Source: an uncultured Oscillospiraceae bacterium
GTDB taxonomy: Bacteria > Bacillota > Clostridia > Oscillospirales > Oscillospiraceae
Assembly (NCBI GenBank): GCA_934573945.1
Contig: CAKTMQ010000018.1
Span: forward strand, 1-20,703
Length of the DNA: 20,703 nt
Direction of reading: 5' to 3'
Position 1 is the first letter of the stretch; every line of letters begins with the position of its first letter. Made by a program: the position numbers and the translations under genes. Positions 1 through 7,712 of the stretch are shown piece after piece. The notes beneath the pieces were generated by a model. It did no database searches. It was not told the origin of the DNA and saw nothing but the letters and a program-made list of their open reading frames with translations.

Positions 1-54
1 CCCTTAAAGCGGGCAGACAGAGCAAGCAGAAACTCTGCCTGCCCGCTTTAAGGG
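1..54. terminator. 22-bp inverted repeat, possible terminator hairpin
   Basis: Positions 1-22 and 33-54 are reverse complements except for one position, separated by a 10-nt loop. A stem this long and GC-rich in its middle is typical of the end of a transcription unit. No T-run follows on the plus strand, and the bases before position 1 are outside the window, so a terminator for a plus-strand gene to the left is not proven. It could equally be a dispersed repeat belonging to the cluster that follows. Confidence 0.45.
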
Positions 55-64
55 AGGTCAGGCA

Positions 65-376
65 CATTAAGGTACGGCGTGCGCCGTGCCGTAATGCCGT
101 GGGGATATGGGGTGTGTGTTCTTTTTGCAGGGGCGGGTTCTACCCCGCCCGCGGGAGGGGCAGAATCCCTCCCCTACGGAACGGTTACAAGTGGTCTGTT
201 CGTTTATCGTGCGGGTGGATGTGGGCGCCGTGGAGCACAGCGGAACAAGTGCCCTTGGGGTACATCCGCCCCTACGAATCTCTCAAGGAGCGTGTGTCTG
301 CGCGTACAGAATATCGTAAGAGGTGCCTTCGTTTGTTCCTTTGCTCCGCAAAGGAACAAATCCCCATGGGGATTTG
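65..376. repeat. Non-coding cluster of inverted repeats
   Basis: I see no credible gene between 55 and 470. The stretch contains a chain of hairpins: an imperfect 15-bp dyad at 65-96, GGGCGGG/CCCGCCC at 131-150, GGGAGGG/CCCTCCC at 153-173, a perfect 12-bp stem at 332-343/349-360, and a perfect 20-bp palindrome at 357-376. Two of the modules end in the same word, CCCCTACGRA (about 171-180 and 261-270), the reverse of the GTAGGGGCGG start common in dispersed repeats of gut Firmicutes. ORFs across it are open by base composition only and lack ribosome binding sites. It is probably a patch of REP/MITE-like repeats; the 377-470 remainder is AT-rich and featureless apart from a weak 4-bp hairpin. 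Confidence 0.6.
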
Positions 377-470
377 CACACACATTTTATATCGATTATT
401 TGTTATTATAGCACATTCATCACGCAAATGCAAGTGCCGGGTCGGTTATTTTGCCGATTTTTCGTTTTCT

Positions 471-1742
471 TTACACGAATCGGTAAGTACCTGCACCATC
501 CGTCAGCAGGCTCTTACCAAAAAATGTCCGCAGCGCCTGCGCCATATAAGCCGTGTCGGCACCGCCCGCCGTCTCAAAGGCGGAATGCATGGCCAGCTGT
601 GCCAACCCGATGTCCGCCATCAGCAGCGATACCTGGGTGTTGGCAATGCTGCCCAGCGTGGAGCCGCCGGCCATGTCGGCGCGGTTGGCGTACCGCTGGA
701 ACGGCACACCGGCTGCGGCGCAGATCTCCTGCACCAGCGCCGCCGACACCGCGTCGGTGGTATAGCGCTGGCTGGCGTTGTACTTGATGACCACGCCGCC
801 GTTGAGACGGACGGTGTGATTTTTGTCGGCATACTCCGGGTGGTTGGGATGCACGCCGTGGGCGTTGTCGCAGGACAGCAGGAAGCTGTTTGCCGCCATG
901 GTACGCAACGTCAGCCCCTGCGCCTGGCAGATCCGTTCCATCGTCTCCCGCAGGAAGGTAGAGGCCGCCCCCTGCCGGGTCTGGCTGCCCACCTCCTCGT
1001 TGTCCAGCAGACAATAGGCGGCCACGCTCCGGCTGTCCGCCGCCGTCAGAAAGCCCTGCAGCGCGGCAAAGGCGCACTGCAGATCGTCCAGCCGCGGCGC
1101 GGAGATATAGTCGCCCCACACCACACCCGGATGGGGATTGTACACAAAGAGATCGCCGGTCAGCAGTTCCGTCTCCGCGACGCCCGCCTCCTGTGCGACC
1201 TGCCGCCGGAAGCTGCCTGCGCCGCCGCCCAGCAGAGGCTGCATATCCACAGCGGCGTTGTATTTCGTGCCGCTGTTGGCCTCCCGGTTCATGTGGATGG
1301 CCACATTGGGGATCAGCGCCACCGGCCGACGCAGATCCACGTTTCGCGCCGCCACGCCGTCGCCGGTGCGCACCATCACGCGCCCCGCCACACTGAGGGG
1401 GCGATCCATCCAGCTGGCGCACAGCATACCGCCGTAGCCCTCCACGCTCAGCCGTACCGCCCCATCTGACTCGGTCTCGGCGTTTTCCTTGATCTTAAAG
1501 GAAGGACTGTCGCCGTGTACCGCCGTCATCATAAAGCCCACCGGCAGGCAAAACGGCAGACGGAACGCGATCAGCGAGGAGCCGTTGCGGGTGACATAGT
1601 ACCGCCCTCCAGGCTCCAGCGTCCACTCCTCCGTCTCCCGCAGGGGCTGATAGCCCTGCGCCTCCAGCAGCACGGCGGTATGCGCCGTGGTCTGGAATGC
1701 CGTGGGACACGCGGCAATATAGGAAAACAACGCCTGATTCAT
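471..1742 (-). CDS. M18 family aminopeptidase
   Basis: A 423-residue cytoplasmic zinc aminopeptidase of family M18 (aspartyl aminopeptidase/LAP4 type), which removes N-terminal residues, usually acidic ones, from peptides. The family landmarks are in order: metal-binding His76 in VHGDSP, the DNEEVGS motif carrying the catalytic and metal Glu pair, and the C-terminal CDNAHGVHPNH metal-ligand segment followed by a conserved ADMAGGSTLG stretch. Length matches the family. The start at 1742 is chosen over one 55 codons upstream because it is preceded by GGGAGG at a good distance and because the extension reads through the neighbouring gene. The start codon overlaps the stop of the upstream membrane-protein gene (ATGA), so the two are translationally coupled. 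No convincing terminator follows. Substrate preference cannot be read from the sequence. Confidence 0.93.
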   Translation of the reverse strand: MNQALFSYIAACPTAFQTTAHTAVLLEAQGYQPLRETEEWTLEPGGRYYVTRNGSSLIAFRLPFCLPVGFMMTAVHGDSPSFKIKENAETESDGAVRLSVEGYGGMLCASWMDRPLSVAGRVMVRTGDGVAARNVDLRRPVALIPNVAIHMNREANSGTKYNAAVDMQPLLGGGAGSFRRQVAQEAGVAETELLTGDLFVYNPHPGVVWGDYISAPRLDDLQCAFAALQGFLTAADSRSVAAYCLLDNEEVGSQTRQGAASTFLRETMERICQAQGLTLRTMAANSFLLSCDNAHGVHPNHPEYADKNHTVRLNGGVVIKYNASQRYTTDAVSAALVQEICAAAGVPFQRYANRADMAGGSTLGSIANTQVSLLMADIGLAQLAMHSAFETAGGADTAYMAQALRTFFGKSLLTDGAGTYRFV

Positions 1743-2434
1743 CCTGCTACCTCCCTGTTTTCTTCTCCGGCGGCCAGCAGTTCCGCCTTCTCCTCCTGCG
1801 TCACTACGAAAAATGCCCACACAAGCAGCGGCAGCACCAGCAGGATCCCCCGGATCGCCAACAGGTGCACCGCACCCACGCCCATGGCCGCACCGATATG
1901 GAAGCACAGCAGTGTGGTGCCGAAGAACGCCGCCCGCTTCAGCTGTCCCCGATCACGGGTACACAGATACTCCGCCAGCGCCAGCGACGTCTGCTTGGTA
2001 TTGTTGGTGGAAAAAATGGTGGAGCTGTAAAAATTCTGGGCGCCGCGGAAACTGCTCCACTGCACGCTCATGGCAAAGAATATGGGATACAGGGACAGCG
2101 TCAGATCCATCTCCGCCGGCAGCAGACTCAGCACCACCGCCATGGCCGCCGTGACCACCGGTGAGAGCCGCCGCATATTCACATTCCATTTGTAGGGCAG
2201 CAGCACCGTCATCATGGTGCCCGCCACGTAGATCACCAGGGCACCGAAGTGCTCCAGCGCCTTGAAGCCCTGACCATACAGCGCGTCGATCACCATTTCC
2301 AGCAGGTTCACCGTCTGGGCATTGCCCATCACACCGCTGCGGCACAAAATGGCATAGGCCGCAAAAAAGCCGCCCACACAGGCAAAAGCCAGATGACGGT
2401 ACCAGTCGATATGCTTATTTTTATAAAGGGGCAT
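1739..2434 (-). CDS. YoaK/DUF1275 family membrane protein
   Basis: A 231-residue integral membrane protein with about six hydrophobic segments, recognised as DUF1275 (YoaK family). The family has no agreed biochemical role; a transporter-like function is often assumed. Seen here are the N-terminal basic stretch, a first TM around residues 14-32 (GGFFAAYAILCRSG), a GTMMTVLLP segment, the conserved SFRGAQNFYSSTIFSTNNTKQT stretch before the last helices (written here only as a family landmark), and a charged tail. The start has GGGAGG eight bases upstream. It is the first gene of a two-gene unit with the M18 aminopeptidase, overlapping it by four bases. A good sigma-A-like promoter lies at 2465-2492. 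Whether the permease and peptidase handle related substrates is inference only. Confidence 0.85.
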   Translation of the reverse strand: MPLYKNKHIDWYRHLAFACVGGFFAAYAILCRSGVMGNAQTVNLLEMVIDALYGQGFKALEHFGALVIYVAGTMMTVLLPYKWNVNMRRLSPVVTAAMAVVLSLLPAEMDLTLSLYPIFFAMSVQWSSFRGAQNFYSSTIFSTNNTKQTSLALAEYLCTRDRGQLKRAAFFGTTLLCFHIGAAMGVGAVHLLAIRGILLVLPLLVWAFFVVTQEEKAELLAAGEENREVAG

Positions 2435-2464
2435 ACTATATCCTCCCGAGCAAAGCTACACATC

Positions 2465-2492
2465 AGTATAACATACTTTTCCCGGTGGACAA
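2465..2492 (-). promoter_or_regulatory. Promoter for the YoaK-M18 unit
   Basis: On the minus strand a -35 TTGTCC (plus 2487-2492) and a -10 TATACT (plus 2465-2470) are separated by 16 bases, about 30 bases upstream of the YoaK start codon. It points away from the T-box promoter, so 2465-2554 is a divergent promoter region. Confidence 0.6.
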
Positions 2493-2526
2493 TGGTGAAA
2501 ACGACGAAAAAGCGTAAAAAATACCG

Positions 2527-2554
2527 TTGACAACGACGAAAGATGTGGTAAAAT
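2527..2554 (+). promoter_or_regulatory. Promoter of the T-box-alaS transcript
   Basis: A perfect -35 TTGACA (2527-2532) and a -10 TAAAAT (2549-2554) with 16-base spacing. Transcription would start near 2561, immediately before the T-box leader. No second promoter is obvious before alaS. Confidence 0.75.
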
Positions 2555-2561
2555 AAGGGCA

Positions 2562-2790
2562 ACATATGAATCGGCTATGAGGAAACGAGTCCGCCGCAGC
2601 CGCCCGAAGCGAGAGGGGAACCGGTGCAAGCCCCTTGGGACAGGCAGACAGGACAGCCACTTCCGAGCCTGCGGCGAGGAGCCGCACGTCTCGTCCCCGT
2701 TACCGGACGGCTTGAGATGACGGGTGACCGTCAAATTAGGGTGGTACCGTGAAGCTGCGCTTCGCCCCTATGGTGGGGCGGGGCGTTTTT
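2562..2790 (+). promoter_or_regulatory. T-box riboswitch leader, probably tRNA-Ala
   Basis: The leader of about 230 nt carries the hallmark 14-nt T-box AGGGTGGTACCGTG at 2738-2751, followed by a transcription terminator. Upstream are Stem I landmarks: an AGCGAG bulge-like segment at 2608-2613 and an apical region with GGTGCAAGCCCC (2623-2634). On the 3' side of Stem I, GACAGCCACTTCCGAGCC places a likely specifier codon GCC (Ala) at 2656-2658. Binding of uncharged tRNA through its anticodon and the NCCA end would favour the antiterminator and allow read-through. The specifier call is by eye and is supported by alaS being in the transcript. T-box identity is near certain; amino-acid specificity is less so. 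Confidence 0.9.
2758..2790 (+). terminator. T-box-controlled terminator
   Basis: An 11-bp stem (2758-2768 with 2775-2785, including two G-U pairs) closes a 6-nt loop and is followed by five T. The T-box sequence at 2738-2751 would pair with upstream bases in the alternative antiterminator, so this is the conditional off-switch for the downstream genes. Confidence 0.85.
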
Positions 2791-2809
2791 GTATTTTGAG
2801 AGGTAAGCG

Positions 2810-3457
2810 ATGCACTATCGTATCATAGATATGGCAAACGATCCCCGCAGCGGACAGTTCGCCTATTTCCGGCAGATGATGTTTCCCTTTGCCGGCATCA
2901 CAGCGGAGGTGGACATCACGGATTTTATGGCAGCACGGGGATCTCGACCGTTTTTTCTCAGCTTTCTCTACGCCGTGGTGCGTGCGGCCAATGCGGTGCC
3001 CCAGCTGCGCCGCCGTTTGCTGGACGACGGCACCGTGGCGGAGTACGACTGGTGCCCGCCATCCTACACCGCTATGAAGCCGGACGGCGTCTATGTCTAC
3101 TGTACGGTTGAGGGCGATCTCAGCTACGACGACTTCGTGGCGCTGGGGCAGCAGCGGCAGCGGGAGGTACTGGCGCGCGGTACGCTGACCGAGGACGGTG
3201 ACGTGCGCAGCTTCTTCTTTGTGTCCAGTCTGCCGTGGCTCCACTATTCTCAGCTGCAGCACCCGGCGGTAAGCCCCGACGACAGCAATCCCCGGATGAG
3301 CTGGGGCAAGTATGTCACGGTCAACGGGCGCACCACGCTGCCGGTATCCCTGTTTGTCAACCATGCTCTGGCCGACGGGCTGCACATTTCTCAGTTCTTC
3401 CGGAACCTGGAGCAGGAGCTGGCGGCGCTGTGCCGCCAATGGAACGAGCGCAAATAA
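2810..3457 (+). CDS. CAT-like acyltransferase (chloramphenicol acetyltransferase family)
   Basis: A 215-residue protein of the chloramphenicol acetyltransferase fold, a family of acetyl-CoA-dependent O-acyltransferases. The catalytic signature HxxxDG is intact as HALADG, with His185 and Asp189, followed by the typical HISQFF helix; FAYFRQMMFP near the N-terminus and MSWGKYV near residue 163 match other conserved positions. Length agrees with CatA-type enzymes (about 210-220). The start at 2810 follows GAGAGGT at good spacing. It is the first gene after the alanine T-box terminator and lies 41 bases ahead of alaS with no visible promoter between, so it should be induced together with alaS when tRNA-Ala is uncharged. 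Many such chromosomal homologues do not acetylate chloramphenicol; the real acceptor is unknown, and drug resistance should not be assumed. Confidence 0.88.
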   Translation: MHYRIIDMANDPRSGQFAYFRQMMFPFAGITAEVDITDFMAARGSRPFFLSFLYAVVRAANAVPQLRRRLLDDGTVAEYDWCPPSYTAMKPDGVYVYCTVEGDLSYDDFVALGQQRQREVLARGTLTEDGDVRSFFFVSSLPWLHYSQLQHPAVSPDDSNPRMSWGKYVTVNGRTTLPVSLFVNHALADGLHISQFFRNLEQELAALCRQWNERK

Positions 3458-3498
3458 TTTTTATATAGAAGATTCAAGCAAAAAGGAGACGAAAGAGT

Positions 3499-6177
3499 AT
3501 GAGCCATCCCTATCACGGTTTGAATGAGCTGCGGGAGATGTTCCTGAAGTTCTTCGAGACGAAAGGTCATCTGCGGCTGCCCAGCTTTTCGCTGGTACCC
3601 CAGAATGACAAATCCATCCTGCTGATCAACGCCGGCATGACCCCCATGAAGCCCTGGTTCAAGGGCGAGGAGGAGCCGCCCTGCAAGCGGGTGTGTACCT
3701 GTCAGAAGTGCATCCGCACCGGCGACATCGACAACGTGGGTCACACCGCCCGCCATGGCACCTATTTCGAGATGCTGGGCAATTTCTCCTTCGGCGACTA
3801 CTTCAAGCATGAAGCCATCGCCTGGAGCTGGGAGTTTCTGACCAGCCCCGAGTGGGTGGGTCTGGAGCCGGATCGCCTGTATCCCTCCGTCTATCTGGAG
3901 GACGACGAGGCCTGGAACATCTGGCACGATGAGATCGGCATCCCCGCTGAGAAGATCTTCCGCTTCGGCAAGGAGGACAACTTCTGGGAGCACGGCTCCG
4001 GCCCCTGCGGTCCCTGCTCCGAGATCTACTATGACCGGGGTCCCGAGTTCGGCTGCGGCAAGCCCGGCTGCACCGTGGGCTGCGACTGTGACCGCTATAT
4101 CGAGGTGTGGAACAATGTATTCAGCCAGTTCGACAACGACGGCCACAACAACTACACAGAGCTGAAGCAGAAGAATATCGACACCGGTATGGGGCTGGAG
4201 CGTCTGGCCTGCGTGTGCCAGAACGTGGACAGCCTGTTCGATGTGGACACGGTGATGAACATCACCAACAAGGTCAGTGAGCTCACCGGCGCCCACTATG
4301 GCGAAAGCCACAAGCGCGACGTGAGCCTGCGGGTCATCACCGACCATATCCGCAGCGCCACCTTTATGATCTGCGACGGCATCCTGCCCTCCAATGAGGG
4401 GCGCGGCTACGTGCTGCGCCGCCTGCTGCGCCGCGCTGCCCGTCACGGCAAGCTGCTGGGCGTCAATGAGCCGTTCCTGTATCAGGTGGTGGACACAGTC
4501 ATCCATGAGAACGAGTGCCAGTATCCCGACCTGCGGGAGAAACAGTCCTATATCACCAAGGTCATCCGCACCGAGGAGGAGAACTTCGCCCGCACCATCG
4601 ACGGCGGCATGAAGATCTACGGTGATATGCTCACTGCTCATAAGGCCAAGGGTGAGACTGTGTTCTCCGGTGAGGACGCTTTCAAGCTATATGACACTTT
4701 CGGCTTCCCCATCGATCTGACGGCAGAGATGGCCGCCGAGGAGGGCATGACCATCGACGAGGACAGCTTCCGCACTCTGATGACCGAGCAGAAGGAGCGC
4801 GCCCGCGAAGCCCGCAAGGCACTGGGCGATCTGGGCTGGGCCGGTGTGGAATTCGGCAAGGATATGCCCGCTACCGAATTCGTGGGCTATGACTACGACG
4901 CCATCGACGACGCCCGCGTACTGGCTATCGTGGCCGAGGGCGAGCTGGTGGACGAGGTCGTGGCCGGTATGGACGCCATTGTGGTGCTGGATCAGACACC
5001 TTTCTACGCTGAAATGGGTGGTCAGGTGGCCGACCATGGCCGCATCGCCGACAGTGACAGCATCGAAAATCCCGACGGCAACTGCGCCATGCTGTTCCAT
5101 GTGAACAATGTGCTGAAAAACAAGGGCGGCAAGTTCATGCACTACGGCAAGCTCCTCAAGGGCTCTCTGCACGTGGGTGACACCGTATCCGCCGCCATCG
5201 ATACCGTTCGCCGCGCTGCCATCCGCCGCGCGCACAGCGCCACCCATCTGCTGGATGCCGCGCTGACAAAGGTGCTGGGCGACCATGTGCACCAGGCCGG
5301 CTCGCTGGTAGAGCCGGATCGTCTGCGCTTCGACTTCACCCACTTCGAGGGCATCACGCCCCAGCAGCTCAACGAGGTGGAGGATCTGGTCAACGGCGCC
5401 GTGCTGGACGGTCTGTCCATCACCACCGAGGAGCTGCCGCTGGACGAGGCCAAAGCCCGGGGCGCCGTGGCCACCTTCGGCGAGAAGTACGGCGCTACCG
5501 TCCGGGTGGTGACCATGGGCGACTTCTCCATGGAGCTGTGCGGCGGTACGCATCTGGACAACACCGCCAAGGTGGGTCTGTTCCGTATCAAGTCCGAGAG
5601 CAGTGTCGCTTCCGGCGTTCGCCGTATCGAAGCTACCACCGGCCGTGTCTCTATTGACGAGACCCGCCATGGCCGCAACACGCTGCTCAAGGCCGCCCAG
5701 TTCTTTAAGACCGCTCCCAGCAGCATTCTGGAGCGCATGGAGCAGCAGGCCAACGAGATGAAGGAGCTGCGTCAGGCACTGGAGAAGTTCAAGGCAGAGG
5801 CGTCGCTGGGCGAAGCCCGTCAGGTCATGGCCTCCGCCAAAACCGTGGGCGGCCTGCACATCATCACCGGCACCCGCCAGAATCTGGACGCCAACGCACT
5901 GCGCAGCATGGGTGATTTCCTGCGGGATAAGGATCCCTCCGTGGTGGCAGTACTGGCCAGCATCAACGGCGAAAAGGTCAGCTTCCTGGCCGTCTGCGGC
6001 AAGGAGGCCGTGGCACGGGGCATTAAGGCCGGCGATCTGGTCAAGACCGTGTCCGCCATCTGCGGCGGCAAGGGCGGCGGCAAGCCCGACAGCGCCATGG
6101 GCGGCGGCACCGATCTGCTGAAGGTGGACGATGCATTGGCCGTCGTGGACGATTTCGTGACGGAGAAGCTGGGCTGA
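3499..6177 (+). CDS. alaS: Alanine--tRNA ligase
   Basis: An 892-residue alanyl-tRNA synthetase, full length for the family. It charges tRNA-Ala in two ATP-dependent steps and removes mis-attached serine or glycine. The N-terminal class II catalytic core begins with LNELREMFLKFFETKGH and includes INAGMTPMKPWF and HTARHGTYFEMLGNFSFGDYFK-like segments (shown in part). The editing-domain zinc ligands are present as HSATH (His579, His583) and CGGTH (Cys681, His685). The C-terminal DHHA1-like part contains the GGGKGG-type glycine-rich stretch (ICGGKGGGKPDSAMGGG). The start has AAAGGAG twelve bases upstream. It is co-transcribed with the CAT-like gene under T-box control and followed by the HIT gene 49 bases later. 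Confidence 0.98.
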   Translation: MSHPYHGLNELREMFLKFFETKGHLRLPSFSLVPQNDKSILLINAGMTPMKPWFKGEEEPPCKRVCTCQKCIRTGDIDNVGHTARHGTYFEMLGNFSFGDYFKHEAIAWSWEFLTSPEWVGLEPDRLYPSVYLEDDEAWNIWHDEIGIPAEKIFRFGKEDNFWEHGSGPCGPCSEIYYDRGPEFGCGKPGCTVGCDCDRYIEVWNNVFSQFDNDGHNNYTELKQKNIDTGMGLERLACVCQNVDSLFDVDTVMNITNKVSELTGAHYGESHKRDVSLRVITDHIRSATFMICDGILPSNEGRGYVLRRLLRRAARHGKLLGVNEPFLYQVVDTVIHENECQYPDLREKQSYITKVIRTEEENFARTIDGGMKIYGDMLTAHKAKGETVFSGEDAFKLYDTFGFPIDLTAEMAAEEGMTIDEDSFRTLMTEQKERAREARKALGDLGWAGVEFGKDMPATEFVGYDYDAIDDARVLAIVAEGELVDEVVAGMDAIVVLDQTPFYAEMGGQVADHGRIADSDSIENPDGNCAMLFHVNNVLKNKGGKFMHYGKLLKGSLHVGDTVSAAIDTVRRAAIRRAHSATHLLDAALTKVLGDHVHQAGSLVEPDRLRFDFTHFEGITPQQLNEVEDLVNGAVLDGLSITTEELPLDEAKARGAVATFGEKYGATVRVVTMGDFSMELCGGTHLDNTAKVGLFRIKSESSVASGVRRIEATTGRVSIDETRHGRNTLLKAAQFFKTAPSSILERMEQQANEMKELRQALEKFKAEASLGEARQVMASAKTVGGLHIITGTRQNLDANALRSMGDFLRDKDPSVVAVLASINGEKVSFLAVCGKEAVARGIKAGDLVKTVSAICGGKGGGKPDSAMGGGTDLLKVDDALAVVDDFVTEKLG

Positions 6178-6226
6178 GTCCCGCTTCCCCACTCAATACA
6201 CATTTTCACTGAAAGGAGACGCATCC

Positions 6227-6568
6227 ATGAAAAACGACTGCCTGTTCTGCGCCATCATCGATGGCGAGATCCCCAGCAAGAAGCTGTACGAGGATGACCT
6301 GTGCTATGCCTTTTATGACATCGAGCCTCAGGCACCGGTACATTTTCTGGTAGTGCCCAAGGCACACATCTGCTGCGCGGCCAAGATCGACGAGAGCAAC
6401 GCGTCCGTGGTGGCGCACTGCTTCACTGTCATCGCCAAACTGTGCCATGAGCTGGGCTGTGAGAGCTACCGTATCGTCAACAACTGCGGCGACCAGGCCG
6501 GCCAGACCGTCAAGCACCTGCACTTCCATGTGCTGTCCGGCCGCGACATGACCTGGCCTCCGGGCTAA
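6227..6568 (+). CDS. HIT family protein (histidine triad nucleotide hydrolase)
   Basis: A 113-residue HINT-type histidine triad protein, which hydrolyses nucleoside phosphoramidates such as aminoacyl-AMP or lysyl-AMP-like compounds. The triad HLHFHV (His97, His99, His101) and the terminal SGRDMTWPPG are diagnostic; CLFC at residues 5-8 gives two of the usual zinc-ligand positions. The start follows AAAGGAG. It lies 49 bases after alaS and before the shared terminator, so it belongs to the T-box transcript. Since aminoacyl-adenylates are the leaking intermediates of tRNA synthetases, the pairing with alaS makes biochemical sense, but that link is inference. Confidence 0.95.
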   Translation: MKNDCLFCAIIDGEIPSKKLYEDDLCYAFYDIEPQAPVHFLVVPKAHICCAAKIDESNASVVAHCFTVIAKLCHELGCESYRIVNNCGDQAGQTVKHLHFHVLSGRDMTWPPG

Positions 6569-6587
6569 AAAATGGTGTGAAACACAC

Positions 6588-6624
6588 GAAACAGCCGCGG
6601 CCTCAAGCCGCGGCTGTTTCTTTT
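6588..6624 (+). terminator. Terminator of the alaS-HIT unit
   Basis: A perfect 14-bp stem (6588-6601 with 6607-6620), 5-nt loop, followed by TTTTAT. It lies between convergent genes and could also slow transcripts from the RarD side, although that side lacks a good T-run. Confidence 0.9.
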
Positions 6625-6648
6625 ATGTGTCTTTATGCTTCATTCTCT

Positions 6649-7542
6649 TTACGCCGCTGTTTTGCTGCGTTTTTTCTCCTCATAGACACTGTTGAGAGTA
6701 TACAGGATCACGCCTGCCCAGATGAAGTAAAAGCTGAACAGCTTCTCCGCGGTCAGACTCTCCCCCATGATCATACCACAGAAGATGGCCAGCGTGGGGC
6801 TGAGATACTGACAGATGCCGGTGGTCATCAGCGGCAGATTCCGCACGCCGATGGCATAGAACAGCATGGGCACGGCGGTCACCACACCGGAACCCATCAG
6901 CAGCAGCTGCCGCACCACCGTCAGGCTGCCCATGCCGTTGTCCCCCATTCGGAAAAACAGCACAAACACCAGCGCCAACGGCACCATCATAATGATCTCC
7001 ATGGTAGTGCTGACAATGGAGTCGATGGTCAGGCTCTTTTTCACCGCCGCATAAACGGCAAACATCAGTGCCAGCGCAATGGTCACATAGGGCACGCCGC
7101 CAAAGCCGTTGGTACTCAGCACGATACCCACCACCACGATGCCGATGATAATGAAATGCCGCCAGGTGATCCGCTCCTTGAACACCAGCGCACCGAAAGC
7201 AAACACCACCAGCGGCTGGATGTAGTAGCCCAGTGAACACTCCAATACCCGGCCATTCTGCACCGCCCAGAGATAGACGATCCAGTCCCCGAAGAGGAAC
7301 AGCGCCGCTGGGATCTCCCGCTTGAGCACCGCTCTGTCCAGGAATGCGGCCTTCAGCTGAGGCAGCTTCCCCTGTACCTTCAGGATCAGCACACAGCATA
7401 CCGCCGCCCAGATGATCCGGCTGGCCATCAGGAAAAAGGTGTCCATCCCGTCGCACAAAAACCAGTACAGCGGCTGAAAGCCCCAGATCAGGAAGCATCC
7501 CAGCATAGCGGTCAGCCCTTTTTTATAATTGTAAGCAGGCAT
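6649..7542 (-). CDS. rarD: EamA/RarD family transporter
   Basis: A 297-residue polytopic membrane protein with about ten hydrophobic helices, matching RarD-type members of the EamA (DMT) superfamily, exporters or permeases of unassigned small metabolites. Landmarks are the first helix with FLIWGFQPLYW, the SRIIWA segment, SLGYYIQPL in the middle, and the second half CQYLSPTLAIFCG and FIWAGVILYT near the end. A GTG twelve bases upstream (7554) is in frame, but the AGGAA element sits only one base from it; the ATG at 7542 has more workable spacing. The protein ends in a basic tail. It is a single-gene unit convergent with the alaS operon. Substrate unknown. Confidence 0.88.
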   Translation of the reverse strand: MPAYNYKKGLTAMLGCFLIWGFQPLYWFLCDGMDTFFLMASRIIWAAVCCVLILKVQGKLPQLKAAFLDRAVLKREIPAALFLFGDWIVYLWAVQNGRVLECSLGYYIQPLVVFAFGALVFKERITWRHFIIIGIVVVGIVLSTNGFGGVPYVTIALALMFAVYAAVKKSLTIDSIVSTTMEIIMMVPLALVFVLFFRMGDNGMGSLTVVRQLLLMGSGVVTAVPMLFYAIGVRNLPLMTTGICQYLSPTLAIFCGMIMGESLTAEKLFSFYFIWAGVILYTLNSVYEEKKRSKTAA

Positions 7543-7575
7543 AAGCAGCACCACTTCCTTTTCTGTGTTTTTTCA

Positions 7576-7604
7576 TTTACACCGCGCCGGATCAATGGTA
7601 GAAT
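7576..7604 (+). promoter_or_regulatory. Promoter of the HAD hydrolase gene
   Basis: TTTACA (7576-7581) and TAGAAT (7599-7604) with an ideal 17-base spacer, giving a leader of about 100 bases. In that leader (7612-7695) I see no strong structure. Confidence 0.6.
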
Positions 7605-7712
7605 ATTGTAGAAGTCTGCACCAGCATACCACCGGACGGCGTAAATGGCAATACCCTCACTGCATCTTTTCTGTCAAAAACCGCCGGAACTCTCAAGAAA
7701 AGGAGCGCTTTT

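Noticed and set aside
2810..3457. Chloramphenicol resistance gene
   Set aside because: The fold and catalytic motif fit the family, but the T-box/alaS setting points to a housekeeping acyltransferase; resistance cannot be claimed from sequence.
4687..6192. 501-codon open frame antisense to alaS, and similar long frames at 99-1469, 3391-4641, 11642-13039 and 16694-17836
   Set aside because: They lie opposite or across well-supported genes with conserved motifs, have no ribosome binding sites and show repetitive Ala/Gly/His-rich content typical of reverse frames in GC-rich codon usage.
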